Shown in pieces: positions 1 through 5,893 of a stretch of DNA of 22,820 nt. The DNA comes from a virus, in the IMG/VR virus record IMGVR_UViG_3300047546_002133, positions 1 to 22,820 of that record; one strand, given 5' to 3'. The stretch's first letter is position 1. Every line of letters begins with the position of its first letter. The notes beneath the pieces are model-generated. The model did no database searches. It saw only the letters and a program-made list of their open reading frames with translations, and was not told the origin of the DNA. A program made the position numbers and the translations under genes.

Positions 1-255
1 TTTATTGGTAACAAGTTCGTTACTTTATTTAAAACTTGGTTTAAATTTGTAGATGATTGGAATGGCACTGAAGATAAGCCTGGCGTTGTAGACAGACTTG
101 CTGATGGAAATGCAAGATTTGAAAAAATAGAATCAGAAATATCAATCATCAAAGCCGAGCTCTTTAATAATCATGGAACATCTCTAAGAGATGCTATTGA
201 TCGTATTGAAGAAGCTGTTGCTAAGAAGCCTCGTAAAAAGACCGAACGTATTTAA
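1..255 (+). CDS. C-terminal part of a small phage membrane/tail-associated protein (partial)
   Basis: This is the only plus-strand gene. It is open from the first base and ends at TAA 253-255; the start lies outside the window, leaving 84 residues. The visible part has a Trp-rich segment (DDWNG), then PGVVDRL, then a helical heptad stretch (RFEKIESEISIIKAEL) and the NNHGTSLRDAIDRIEEAV motif, ending in a Lys/Arg-rich tail. The order W-N-G, P-G-V, R-L, N-x-G-x-S-L-R-D-A resembles small actinophage proteins with an N-terminal membrane helix (DUF2746-like), often found near tail or lysis genes. That similarity is recalled, not searched. Its 3' end overlaps the convergent minus-strand gene by 35 bases. 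Confidence 0.7.
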   Translation, partial: FIGNKFVTLFKTWFKFVDDWNGTEDKPGVVDRLADGNARFEKIESEISIIKAELFNNHGTSLRDAIDRIEEAVAKKPRKKTERI

Positions 256-433
256 TAGCATAATCATAGGGAAATAAGTGGAAAAAGGTACTACTTTTCC
301 ATCCATCTCCATCCCAATATTGATCTTCTAAAACACTAAATAATTCAAATTGATAATTAGGGCTTTCATCTACTCTTTTTAAAAAAGCTTCAAATGATCT
401 TACTGGATGAGGACCATAGCAATTACTACCCAT
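221..433 (-). CDS. Small hypothetical protein, last gene of the left operon
   Basis: A 70-residue product starting at ATG 433 (MGSNCYGPHPVRSFEAFL). A longer frame reaches a TTG at 475, but ATG 433 gives an 8-base overlap with the TAG of the preceding gene, the usual spacing in this genome. The product is rich in aromatic residues (YQFELFSVLEDQYWDGDGW) with no cysteine cluster or membrane helix. I do not recognise it. It runs 35 bases into the end of the convergent plus-strand gene, so the two transcription units meet here without an obvious terminator. Confidence 0.55.
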   Translation of the reverse strand: MGSNCYGPHPVRSFEAFLKRVDESPNYQFELFSVLEDQYWDGDGWKSSTFFHLFPYDYAIKYVRSFYEAS

Positions 434-1151
434 AATTTTTTTTCTGCCAGAATGATTTCTTATAGTTATCTTCAATATATTTAGATGCTTCTAATATAGC
501 TGAATCAGTTGGTTTAAATGGTAACTTTTCTGAGCTCCAGTCCGCCCTCTTAAATGGAATAATCTGAACAACTGGAGTACCAAGATCAATCTTGCCAGTA
601 AATCCTTTCTTCATTAAGAATGGGAAATGAATAGGAGCTGGATGCTTATCTGTATCAACTACGCCCGATAAAGTATAAAATGGTAAATCTGTTCTATTAA
701 GTGGATGTGTAAATAAACATGACCATCCAGGTGGTGTTTTAATTATATTAAAGTTTCTCCACTTATATGCAACAGGAATATATTCATCTGTTGCTCCCCA
801 ACCCTCAATTTGAGCTGGTTCATGGAACTGTACTAATTCTGTATCTGGAAAATTAACAAACACTCCTGTAGAACCGTCAAACATAATTTCCATAGGAGTT
901 GAATATATATACCCTACACCGAATGCGTCAAGGACTGGGATGCATTTCTTTACCGTTCCCTGCGGAAGATATTTTACACGCCAGTTTCTTTCAATCTCTC
1001 TTTGAGATGGATCATAGTTTCTTTTTATATTTTTGTACCATTGTGGTACATGCCCAATACTTGGGGTTGGATGATTATCCGCATAGAAGTCATTAGACCC
1101 TATGGGCATAAATTTAATTATTTCTTTTGGATCTTTTCTAAAAAATTTCAA
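426..1151 (-). CDS. DUF6065-like conserved protein
   Basis: About 241 residues. I start it at TTG 1151, which overlaps the TGA of the thioredoxin gene (TTGA) and is preceded by GGAAG; this gives an N-terminus of the type MKFFRKDPKEIIKFMPIG. A TTG at 1172 and an ATG at 1109 are alternatives. The motifs TPPGWSCLFTHPLNR, LPFYTLSGVVDTD, HFPFLMKKGF and GTPVVQIIPFKR match my memory of the DUF6065 family, found in phages and bacteria and without known activity. Conserved His, Asp and Trp residues in the centre could form an active or metal site, but that is a guess. It is translationally coupled to thioredoxin. Confidence 0.75.
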   Translation of the reverse strand: MKFFRKDPKEIIKFMPIGSNDFYADNHPTPSIGHVPQWYKNIKRNYDPSQREIERNWRVKYLPQGTVKKCIPVLDAFGVGYIYSTPMEIMFDGSTGVFVNFPDTELVQFHEPAQIEGWGATDEYIPVAYKWRNFNIIKTPPGWSCLFTHPLNRTDLPFYTLSGVVDTDKHPAPIHFPFLMKKGFTGKIDLGTPVVQIIPFKRADWSSEKLPFKPTDSAILEASKYIEDNYKKSFWQKKNYG

Positions 1152-1492
1152 GGTCTTCCAGCATCTTTCCAAAACATTTCGCGTCCCATTGCGTCTGTTT
1201 CTTTAATCATGCCAGAATCAAAATGTGGCTCTACAGGATGTGTATACAACTCTTCTATACGAGCTTTTGGAACTGCGCCAAGAACTCTGTTTGATACCTC
1301 GCCATTAATTAATCCTACAAATGTTGGAACTGACATTACGTCATATTCTCTAGCAATATCAAATTCTGTATCAACATCTACTTTCTGATATTCAACATCT
1401 GGGTTTTCTTCTAAAAACAATTTAATTACTGGTTCCATCATTTGGCATGGCCTGCACCAGTCTGCAGTAAAATGAAGTAGTTTTCTATTCAT
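1148..1492 (-). CDS. Thioredoxin-like protein
   Basis: A 114-residue thiol-disulfide oxidoreductase. The active site WCRPC is at residues 12-16, after the first strand (KLLHFTAD). The cis-proline motif SVPTF follows DVDTEFDIAREYDV, as in thioredoxins. The thioredoxin fold ends near residue 85; about 30 extra residues (HPVEPHFDSGMIKETDAMG and onward) form a tail not typical of the family. The cytoplasmic role would be reduction of phage or host disulfides; some phage thioredoxins serve ribonucleotide reductase or polymerase, but neither partner is adjacent. ATG 1492 lacks a Shine-Dalgarno sequence and lies 6 bases after a near-perfect -10 box, so the mRNA is probably leaderless. Confidence 0.92.
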   Translation of the reverse strand: MNRKLLHFTADWCRPCQMMEPVIKLFLEENPDVEYQKVDVDTEFDIAREYDVMSVPTFVGLINGEVSNRVLGAVPKARIEELYTHPVEPHFDSGMIKETDAMGREMFWKDAGRP

Positions 1493-1498
1493 GATATA

Positions 1499-1527
1499 AG
1501 TATATCCTTATCTATAGGTATTGTCAA
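1499..1527 (-). promoter_or_regulatory. Promoter of the thioredoxin gene, predicted leaderless
   Basis: On the minus strand TTGACA (1527-1522), a spacer of exactly 17 bases, then TATACT (1504-1499). Only six bases (TATATC) separate the -10 box from ATG 1492, so the expected +1 is the A of the start codon. Confidence 0.8.
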
Positions 1528-1534
1528 TAGGTGC

Positions 1535-1560
1535 CAGGTAGGGCATTTCTGCCCTACCTG
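1535..1560 (-). terminator. Perfect 11-bp hairpin after hsp20, possible terminator
   Basis: Arms 1535-1545 and 1550-1560 pair perfectly; read on the minus strand the loop is GAAA. It lies 42 bases after the hsp20 stop codon and 7 bases before the -35 box of the thioredoxin promoter. No T-run follows on the minus strand, so classic intrinsic termination is doubtful; it could instead stabilise the 3' end of the hsp20 mRNA. Confidence 0.55.
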
Positions 1561-1601
1561 CGCTATTTAGTTGTATATTCTGATATTAGATCAGAACTCT
1601 A

Positions 1602-2021
1602 TTATTTGACCTTGATGGTCTTTGGTTTCTTTTCTTCTGGAATCTCAATTTCTACTGTAACATATAAGATTCCGTCTGTCAATTCAGCTGACTTTACAAA
1701 TGCATACTCACCGAGTGCAAAGGTTCTCTTAAATTTGCGAGTACCAATTCCCTTATGTAGATATTCAGTTGTAATTGTGTTGTCTTCTTTAGAACCTTCG
1801 ATGATTAGTGTACCATCTTGTTCTGTAACTGTAATCTGATCTCTTGAGAAACCAGCAACAGCCATTTCAACAACCCATGTCTCATTATCCTTTTTAACTA
1901 CATTATATGGTGGATAGTTATTAGGATTAGCTGTATGAACATGATTTAAGCGTTGTAGGGTATGATTAAACCCAATAAAAAATGGATCATTAAAAAGATC
2001 CAGTCCAAATGTGTGGACCAT
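1602..2021 (-). CDS. Small heat shock protein (Hsp20/alpha-crystallin family)
   Basis: A 139-residue ATP-independent holdase chaperone. The N-terminus holds the short IbpA-like segment around DPFFIGFNHTLQRL. The alpha-crystallin domain spans about residues 37-130, with WVVEMAVAGFSRDQITV, a GTLIIEG strand, the FALGEYAFVKSAELTDGILYV core and a closing KPKTIKVK, where an I-x-V/I-type C-terminal anchor would sit. Start ATG 2021 is fixed by a very strong AAAGGAGG eight bases upstream. It has its own promoter and a 5' hairpin. Hsp20 genes occur in several large phage groups, where they may assist folding of virion proteins. Confidence 0.93.
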   Translation of the reverse strand: MVHTFGLDLFNDPFFIGFNHTLQRLNHVHTANPNNYPPYNVVKKDNETWVVEMAVAGFSRDQITVTEQDGTLIIEGSKEDNTITTEYLHKGIGTRKFKRTFALGEYAFVKSAELTDGILYVTVEIEIPEEKKPKTIKVK

Positions 2022-2055
2022 ATTATTCCTCCTTTAAGCGAATAAATTAATATAT

Positions 2056-2074
2056 GGGCCCCCGAAGGCGACCC
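2056..2074 (-). promoter_or_regulatory. 5'-terminal hairpin of the hsp20 mRNA with UUCG loop
   Basis: Read on the minus strand, GGGTCGCC-TTCG-GGGGCCC folds into a stem with one bulged G and a cUUCGg tetraloop. Its first base, 2074, is the predicted +1 of the hsp20 promoter. The Shine-Dalgarno (about 2026-2034) lies outside the hairpin, so this is not an obvious fourU or ROSE thermometer. Confidence 0.6.
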
Positions 2075-2080
2075 ATATAT

Positions 2081-2110
2081 ATTATATCAAATTTTATATT
2101 TGTTTTGCAA
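2081..2110 (-). promoter_or_regulatory. Promoter of hsp20
   Basis: TATAAT (2086-2081) with TTGCAA (2110-2105) 18 bases upstream, both in the gap after the endolysin stop codon. The -35 box is imperfect, the -10 box perfect. The untranslated leader would be about 53 bases. Confidence 0.65.
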
Positions 2111-2112
2111 AT

Positions 2113-2724
2113 CTACTTGACTGTTTGTCCGCAAGTAGGGCAGCTCTTACCACTTACTGCTTTTGCAGAAGGTGAAGCTGTAGCTCCGCCTTTAAATTTT
2201 GGACGTCCAAATCCTACAATTGATACTTGAACTCCTGCTTTATTTTTCTTAAAGGCACGAAGCTTTTTACAAGCCTCTCCGCCGTTTCTTTGGCTTCCCT
2301 TTTTGCCGTCTCCAGTTGTATTGCCTTCAATACACCATACTGTTCCATCTTCGTTATCTTCAATAACAATTCCGACATGAGAAATACGATCAACGCCATC
2401 TGAGGGGAAATCAAAATAGGCAATATCTCCTGGCTCAGGATCAGCAATATCTCCGTCAATCCAAGAGTTTGCTTTCTTGAATGCTGCTGCTCCACCTGGT
2501 GTATATACTGTATTTGGAATCTTAACTCCTGCTTCGTTTGCACACCAATTTACGAAACTTCCACACCAAGGTTGGAAATTAGCCTTGGTGTATGCTCCAT
2601 ATTTTGTCTCGTTGTCTTTTGGACCTTCTACATATCCTACTTGAGATTTAGCAATTTGAATAAGACGAGCAGCAGTTCCTGCTGGCGCCTTTGCTGTTTC
2701 TGCTGGTACTGGAAAATCTGTCAT
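2113..2724 (-). CDS. Endolysin, CHAP-type amidase/endopeptidase with C-terminal zinc-ribbon-like tail
   Basis: A 203-residue peptidoglycan hydrolase. The CHAP (NlpC/P60-type) domain covers about residues 20-175: catalytic Cys54 in WCGSFVNWC, His116 in ISHVGIV, and an acidic/Asn third position near EGN (133-135). PEPGDIAYF is the usual pre-histidine strand. A low-complexity linker (GGATASPSAKAVSG) leads to SCPTCGQTVK, half of a zinc ribbon, perhaps completed by a partner or a dimer. There is no signal peptide, so release needs a holin, and holin-like genes lie just upstream. Start ATG 2724 has AGGA seven bases before it; the gap to the preceding stop is two bases. Confidence 0.88.
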   Translation of the reverse strand: MTDFPVPAETAKAPAGTAARLIQIAKSQVGYVEGPKDNETKYGAYTKANFQPWCGSFVNWCANEAGVKIPNTVYTPGGAAAFKKANSWIDGDIADPEPGDIAYFDFPSDGVDRISHVGIVIEDNEDGTVWCIEGNTTGDGKKGSQRNGGEACKKLRAFKKNKAGVQVSIVGFGRPKFKGGATASPSAKAVSGKSCPTCGQTVK

Positions 2725-2726
2725 AA

Positions 2727-3137
2727 TTAGTCCTTATCCCAATCTGTATCAACTGGTTGTTCTGCTGGCATTGCGCCATCTGGTTTCGCTTCAAGACGAG
2801 CACGAGTAGCATCAATTTCTGCTTCTAGTTTTTTGTCTGCTAATGTATTCTTAGCATCCATTTCTTTATTTGCTAATTGTGCTGACATAATATCTTTAGC
2901 GCCAGACTGACCAATTAGAAGTCCAGCTAATGTTCCTGTAATAAATGTTGCAACGCTTCCCAATACATTAAAGAACATCTTATCATTTTCTGACTGTGCT
3001 CCAATTGGTTGTGTCACAAAAATAAGAGCGTACAAAATTCCTAATGATGTACACAATAAAATTGTTCCAAGTGTGATGCCAAGAATAAATTTTAATCTTG
3101 CATCTAAATCTTGTGGTGTTAATCTTTCTCTAGCCAT
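2727..3137 (-). CDS. Two-helix membrane protein, holin-like
   Basis: A 136-residue protein. Hydrophobic segments at about 17-40 (FILGITLGTILLCTSLGILY) and 56-76 (NVLGSVATFITGTLAGLLIG) are followed by a highly charged helix (about 85-115, heptad-like KKLEAEIDATRARLEAK) and an acidic tail ending DTDWDKD. Two membrane helices plus a charged soluble tail, directly upstream of the endolysin, fit a holin or a phage membrane anchor. The start ATG 3137 shares a base with the previous stop (TAATG), so translation is coupled. Several membrane proteins sit in this cassette, so which one is the true holin cannot be told. Confidence 0.75.
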   Translation of the reverse strand: MARERLTPQDLDARLKFILGITLGTILLCTSLGILYALIFVTQPIGAQSENDKMFFNVLGSVATFITGTLAGLLIGQSGAKDIMSAQLANKEMDAKNTLADKKLEAEIDATRARLEAKPDGAMPAEQPVDTDWDKD

Positions 3138-3352
3138 TATTTATTGCCCTTCGTGTTTTGATACTCATCCCACACTTCTTGGCCTACCAAGTCTTTTGCA
3201 CATGTTCCAGTTGTTTGACAAACAGGTGGGTTACATTCTGCTTTCTCCCAATTTGCTGGATCTTGGCAGGAGTATCTAAATCCTCCATCACCACATGATG
3301 TAAGTGTGAGGGTTAAAACTACACTGGCCAAGGAGGCTGTTAATTTTTTCAT
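3137..3352 (-). CDS. Small lipoprotein of the lysis cassette
   Basis: A 71-residue product. The N-terminus MKKLTASLASVVLTLTLTSC is a lipoprotein signal with lipobox LTSC and lipidated Cys20. The mature part is about 50 residues with four Cys (SCQDP, AECNPPVC, GTCAK), probably two disulfides outside the membrane. It has the gene position of an Rz1-type spanin, but the putative host has no outer membrane, so it may instead act on cell-wall access or block superinfection. It has its own leaderless-type promoter. It ends in TAATG with the next gene. Confidence 0.8.
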   Translation of the reverse strand: MKKLTASLASVVLTLTLTSCGDGGFRYSCQDPANWEKAECNPPVCQTTGTCAKDLVGQEVWDEYQNTKGNK

Positions 3353-3358
3353 ATCTTT

Positions 3359-3367
3359 ATTATAGCA
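3359..3367 (-). promoter_or_regulatory. Extended -10 promoter of the lipoprotein gene, predicted leaderless
   Basis: TGCTATAAT (3367-3359) ends six bases before ATG 3352, so +1 should be the A of ATG. No good -35 box is visible, which fits an extended -10 promoter, and there is no Shine-Dalgarno. It starts right after the stop codon of the preceding gene. Confidence 0.65.
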
Positions 3368-3592
3368 TTATTCGTCTTTATCTTTAGAGCCTTTTGCTCC
3401 AAAATAGCCACCAATAATTCCTATAAGACCTCCAAGAGCTGTCTGAACAAGGGTCATTACCTCTGCTGAAACCTCTACAGGCTCACCTGTTTTAGAAGTT
3501 TCTAGGGCGGCAGTTACGTAATCTCCAACAATGGCAGTAATAATTGCAATACCCACCATCATAGATAACATTAAAATAACTCTATCTTTCAT
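3368..3592 (-). CDS. Two-helix membrane protein, holin candidate
   Basis: A 74-residue product from ATG 3592 (MKDRVILMLSMMVGIAIITA). The longer open frame is ignored because AGGAGG lies six bases before this ATG. Hydrophobic helices at about 5-25 and 48-65 (TALGGLIGIIGGYFGAKG) flank a short acidic loop, and the C-terminus is KGSKDKDE. Size, two helices and a charged C-terminus match class II holins. It begins two bases after the stop of the preceding membrane protein. Confidence 0.75.
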   Translation of the reverse strand: MKDRVILMLSMMVGIAIITAIVGDYVTAALETSKTGEPVEVSAEVMTLVQTALGGLIGIIGGYFGAKGSKDKDE

Positions 3593-3594
3593 TA

Positions 3595-3801
3595 TTATTC
3601 CTCCTTCCTTAATGGAATGCTTATGAGCCATATAACAGTGGTAGCAAGAGTGGCTATGCCAACTATATCCCTTGCTGACCCAGTAAGGGTAAGCCATGCA
3701 ATAAAAAAGCCTAATAGTGTAAATGCTTGAGCAATTACCTCTACACCTGCTTCCTTAAGCCATTTTAAAAACCCTTTAATTAGCTTTATAATTATTTTCA
3801 A
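3595..3801 (-). CDS. Two-helix membrane protein, holin-like
   Basis: A 68-residue protein starting at TTG 3801. TTG is accepted because a full TAGGAGG lies five bases upstream and overlaps the stop of the PA14 gene. An amphipathic basic N-terminus (KIIIKLIKGFLKWLK) precedes hydrophobic helices near 24-41 (AFTLLGFFIAWLTL) and 46-62 (IVGIATLATTVIWLIS), ending in PLRKEE. It may be a holin or an antiholin partner of the next gene. Confidence 0.75.
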   Translation of the reverse strand: MKIIIKLIKGFLKWLKEAGVEVIAQAFTLLGFFIAWLTLTGSARDIVGIATLATTVIWLISIPLRKEE

Positions 3802-3803
3802 TT

Positions 3804-5795
3804 TTACCTCCTAATTCCAATTGCTGTTGCTACAATATTAGAAACTAACACTACTGGAATAATTACTTCTTGTGCTTTTTCTCTCTGATCGTCAGTCATA
3901 TCCATACCTAGCTCAGAGAAATTAGATAGGAGTTCTAATGGATCCACATTAAATACCGCTCCAAGTGGGTTTGCTAAGAATGCCTCAGCTTGAACTTCAG
4001 TTGCAGCATCAGCTAATGTATATGGCATTGGTGCATCTAAATTAGCATTAGCACGATCACCAAATTCTTTTAGCGCTGTAGCAATAGTTGGATCAGATTT
4101 AGCTAATTCCGCAACTAATTTTAATTCCTGTGGGGCAACACCAAGTGTTTTTGATACAGCCAAAGCCTGTTCTGGCGTAAGTTTTGCTAATGTGTTAGAA
4201 TTTGTAAGGTCAGCAATTAAATTTGCCATTTCACTATTGACGGGAGTATTTTCTGTTTTATCAAAAATTTCAGTCTGATCTTGAGTTGGTTCAGGCTCTG
4301 GAGTTGGAGTTATATCCTCTGGCTGAGATGAAGGCTCTACAGAAGGCTCTGGAGAAGGCTCAGGAGTTGGGGTTGGATCTACAGTCTCCTCATCTGTGGT
4401 ATCAGTGGTTGGCTCTGGAGTGGGATCAACTTGTTCAGTTTGCTCAGGAGATGGCTCAGGGCTAGGTTCAGGAGAAATTTCTGGGGTTGGTTTTGGAGTT
4501 GGCTCTATGCTAGGTTCAGGTGTTGGTTGTGGCTGATTTGCCATAGCCTGTGCAATTGCTGCAGCAACTCTTTGTTTTTCTTCAAATTCAAACTGATTAT
4601 TATATGATTCCCATGCATCATCTATTGCATTATTCATATCAATAATTGCTTGATTATAGTTTGATGTAGCATTATTTTTAGCAGTCAAAGCATTTGCTGT
4701 ATTTGTTACTGCAGTATTATATGCAGTAGTTTTATTTGTTAATGTTTGATTATATGTAGTTAATGTAGAGTTTTCTGTATTGTATGTAGCAAGTTTATTA
4801 TTATAATTTGTTTGTGCCGTCGCTTGTGCTGTTACTGCTGAATTGTATGCATTAATTTGTGTTTGTGTTGCACTAACTCCATAAGAAAATGTGTTAGGAT
4901 TACAAGTAAAATCTACGCCCCATGTACTAGGATAGTAGCATCCAGCGCCAGTCCACCCACCAGGAATTGCCCATCCAAGGTGGAAATACCCTGGACCTCC
5001 ACCGTTATACCACCAAATTTCTACATCAAGTGTTTTATCTTGACTGACATCATAGACTGGTGAATATCCGCTCCATGTGCTTCCTTGCTCTCTCCAATTA
5101 TCCACAGCAAGCTGTCCATCAACATACATTCTAAATCCATCATCTGTATATCCTGCAAAATATGTTGATGTCCAATTAGATGGTACAGTAATGCGACCAG
5201 TAAATTTAACTACAATATTTTCATATCTTCCACATGTTGCAGAGCCAGGTGATAAGGAATTTGAAGTCAAAACTCCACTACATAAATATTGATCTGGAAC
5301 AGCAACATTTGATAACCATAAAAAAGAATATTGTCTAGCAAGAATATAGACATCATAGTGTAGTCCTGTACTGCCAGCATTTTGAACTATGGATTGTGTA
5401 TTTTGAAGGTTTATGTTTGCTATATCTAAAGCATCTTGAGCAGAATTCTTTTGAGTTAATGCTGTTGAAACTACAATTGTTTGTGAGTCTACCGATGCTT
5501 GAGCTAAATTTTTTTCTTCTAAGGCAGTAGCTTCTGCCTGTACAGCATCGTCATATGATTGATTTGCAGAATCCCTAACAGTCTTTGCTGATACTGCCAA
5601 TTCATATTTATTTTCTGCTATATCTATAAGGTCTTGGGTAGCCTTAGAGTCTGTTAAATTATTTACTCTTGAATTTAAGTCTGCTATTTCTTGGGCTGCT
5701 ATTGATAATGGATCATCAGCGCTTGCTGGTATTAAAAATAGCCAAGAAAATGCTATTAAACAAGCGGTTATGAATCTTGATATTTTGAACAACAA
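3804..5795 (-). CDS. Secreted PA14-domain protein with proline-rich linker and hydrophobic C-terminus
   Basis: About 663 residues. A signal peptide (FITACLIAFSWLFLIPASA) is followed by a coiled coil rich in Ala, Gln and Asn. Then comes a PA14-like beta domain, about residues 150-310 (FAGYTDDGFRMYVDGQLAVD, DVEIWWYNGGGPGYFHLGW), a carbohydrate-binding module type known from glycosidases, adhesins and toxins. A second Asn/Thr-rich coiled coil, a Pro/Glu/Thr/Ser linker, a helical domain (LTPEQALAVSKTLGV) and a hydrophobic C-terminus ending in GIRR follow. I prefer TTG 5795, with GGGGAGAG upstream, over TTG 5813, which has none. It is the first gene of the lysis cassette and may act at the cell surface. 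Its exact role is unknown. Confidence 0.8.
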   Translation of the reverse strand: MLFKISRFITACLIAFSWLFLIPASADDPLSIAAQEIADLNSRVNNLTDSKATQDLIDIAENKYELAVSAKTVRDSANQSYDDAVQAEATALEEKNLAQASVDSQTIVVSTALTQKNSAQDALDIANINLQNTQSIVQNAGSTGLHYDVYILARQYSFLWLSNVAVPDQYLCSGVLTSNSLSPGSATCGRYENIVVKFTGRITVPSNWTSTYFAGYTDDGFRMYVDGQLAVDNWREQGSTWSGYSPVYDVSQDKTLDVEIWWYNGGGPGYFHLGWAIPGGWTGAGCYYPSTWGVDFTCNPNTFSYGVSATQTQINAYNSAVTAQATAQTNYNNKLATYNTENSTLTTYNQTLTNKTTAYNTAVTNTANALTAKNNATSNYNQAIIDMNNAIDDAWESYNNQFEFEEKQRVAAAIAQAMANQPQPTPEPSIEPTPKPTPEISPEPSPEPSPEQTEQVDPTPEPTTDTTDEETVDPTPTPEPSPEPSVEPSSQPEDITPTPEPEPTQDQTEIFDKTENTPVNSEMANLIADLTNSNTLAKLTPEQALAVSKTLGVAPQELKLVAELAKSDPTIATALKEFGDRANANLDAPMPYTLADAATEVQAEAFLANPLGAVFNVDPLELLSNFSELGMDMTDDQREKAQEVIIPVVLVSNIVATAIGIRR
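4288..4533 (-). repeat. Degenerate proline-rich (PEP/PTP) coding repeats
   Basis: Tandem irregular repeats of the type Pro-Ser/Thr-Pro-Glu-Pro inside the PA14 gene, visible in DNA as recurring GGCTC(T/A)GGAG-like units. Such linkers span cell walls in Gram-positive surface proteins. The repeat number probably varies between related phages. Boundaries are approximate. Confidence 0.7.
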
Positions 5796-5822
5796 TCTGC
5801 ATTCTCTCCCCAATCTAATCTA

Positions 5823-5828
5823 ATTATA
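5823..5828 (-). promoter_or_regulatory. Likely -10 box of the lysis-cassette promoter
   Basis: Perfect TATAAT on the minus strand, between the terminator at 5848-5878 and the PA14 gene. No clear TTGACA lies 16-18 bases upstream. Predicted +1 is near 5816, about 20 bases before TTG 5795. Confidence 0.45.
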
Positions 5829-5847
5829 TCATTAAACATGTATAAAT

Positions 5848-5878
5848 AAAAAAAGAGCGGAGCATTTCTGCTCCGCTC
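5848..5878 (-). terminator. Intrinsic terminator after the secreted Ala/Thr-rich protein gene
   Basis: Arms 5855-5864 and 5869-5878 form a perfect GC-rich 10-bp stem with a GAAA loop on the minus strand, followed at once by seven T (5854-5848). This is the best intrinsic terminator in the window. It separates the secreted-protein gene from the lysis cassette. Confidence 0.92.
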
Positions 5879-5893
5879 AATTTTAAGTTAATA

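Noticed and set aside
899-1388. Plus-strand frames opposite the DUF6065-like and thioredoxin genes
   Set aside because: They lie fully opposite two well-supported genes and have no family motif or start signal.
2056-2080. hsp20 leader as a ROSE or fourU RNA thermometer
   Set aside because: The hairpin does not include the Shine-Dalgarno sequence, which lies free about 20 bases further on; only a weak alternative pairing of four bases is possible.
3137-3352. Lipoprotein as a true Rz1 spanin
   Set aside because: Position and size fit, but it lacks the Pro-rich body of Rz1 and the likely actinobacterial host has no classical outer membrane.
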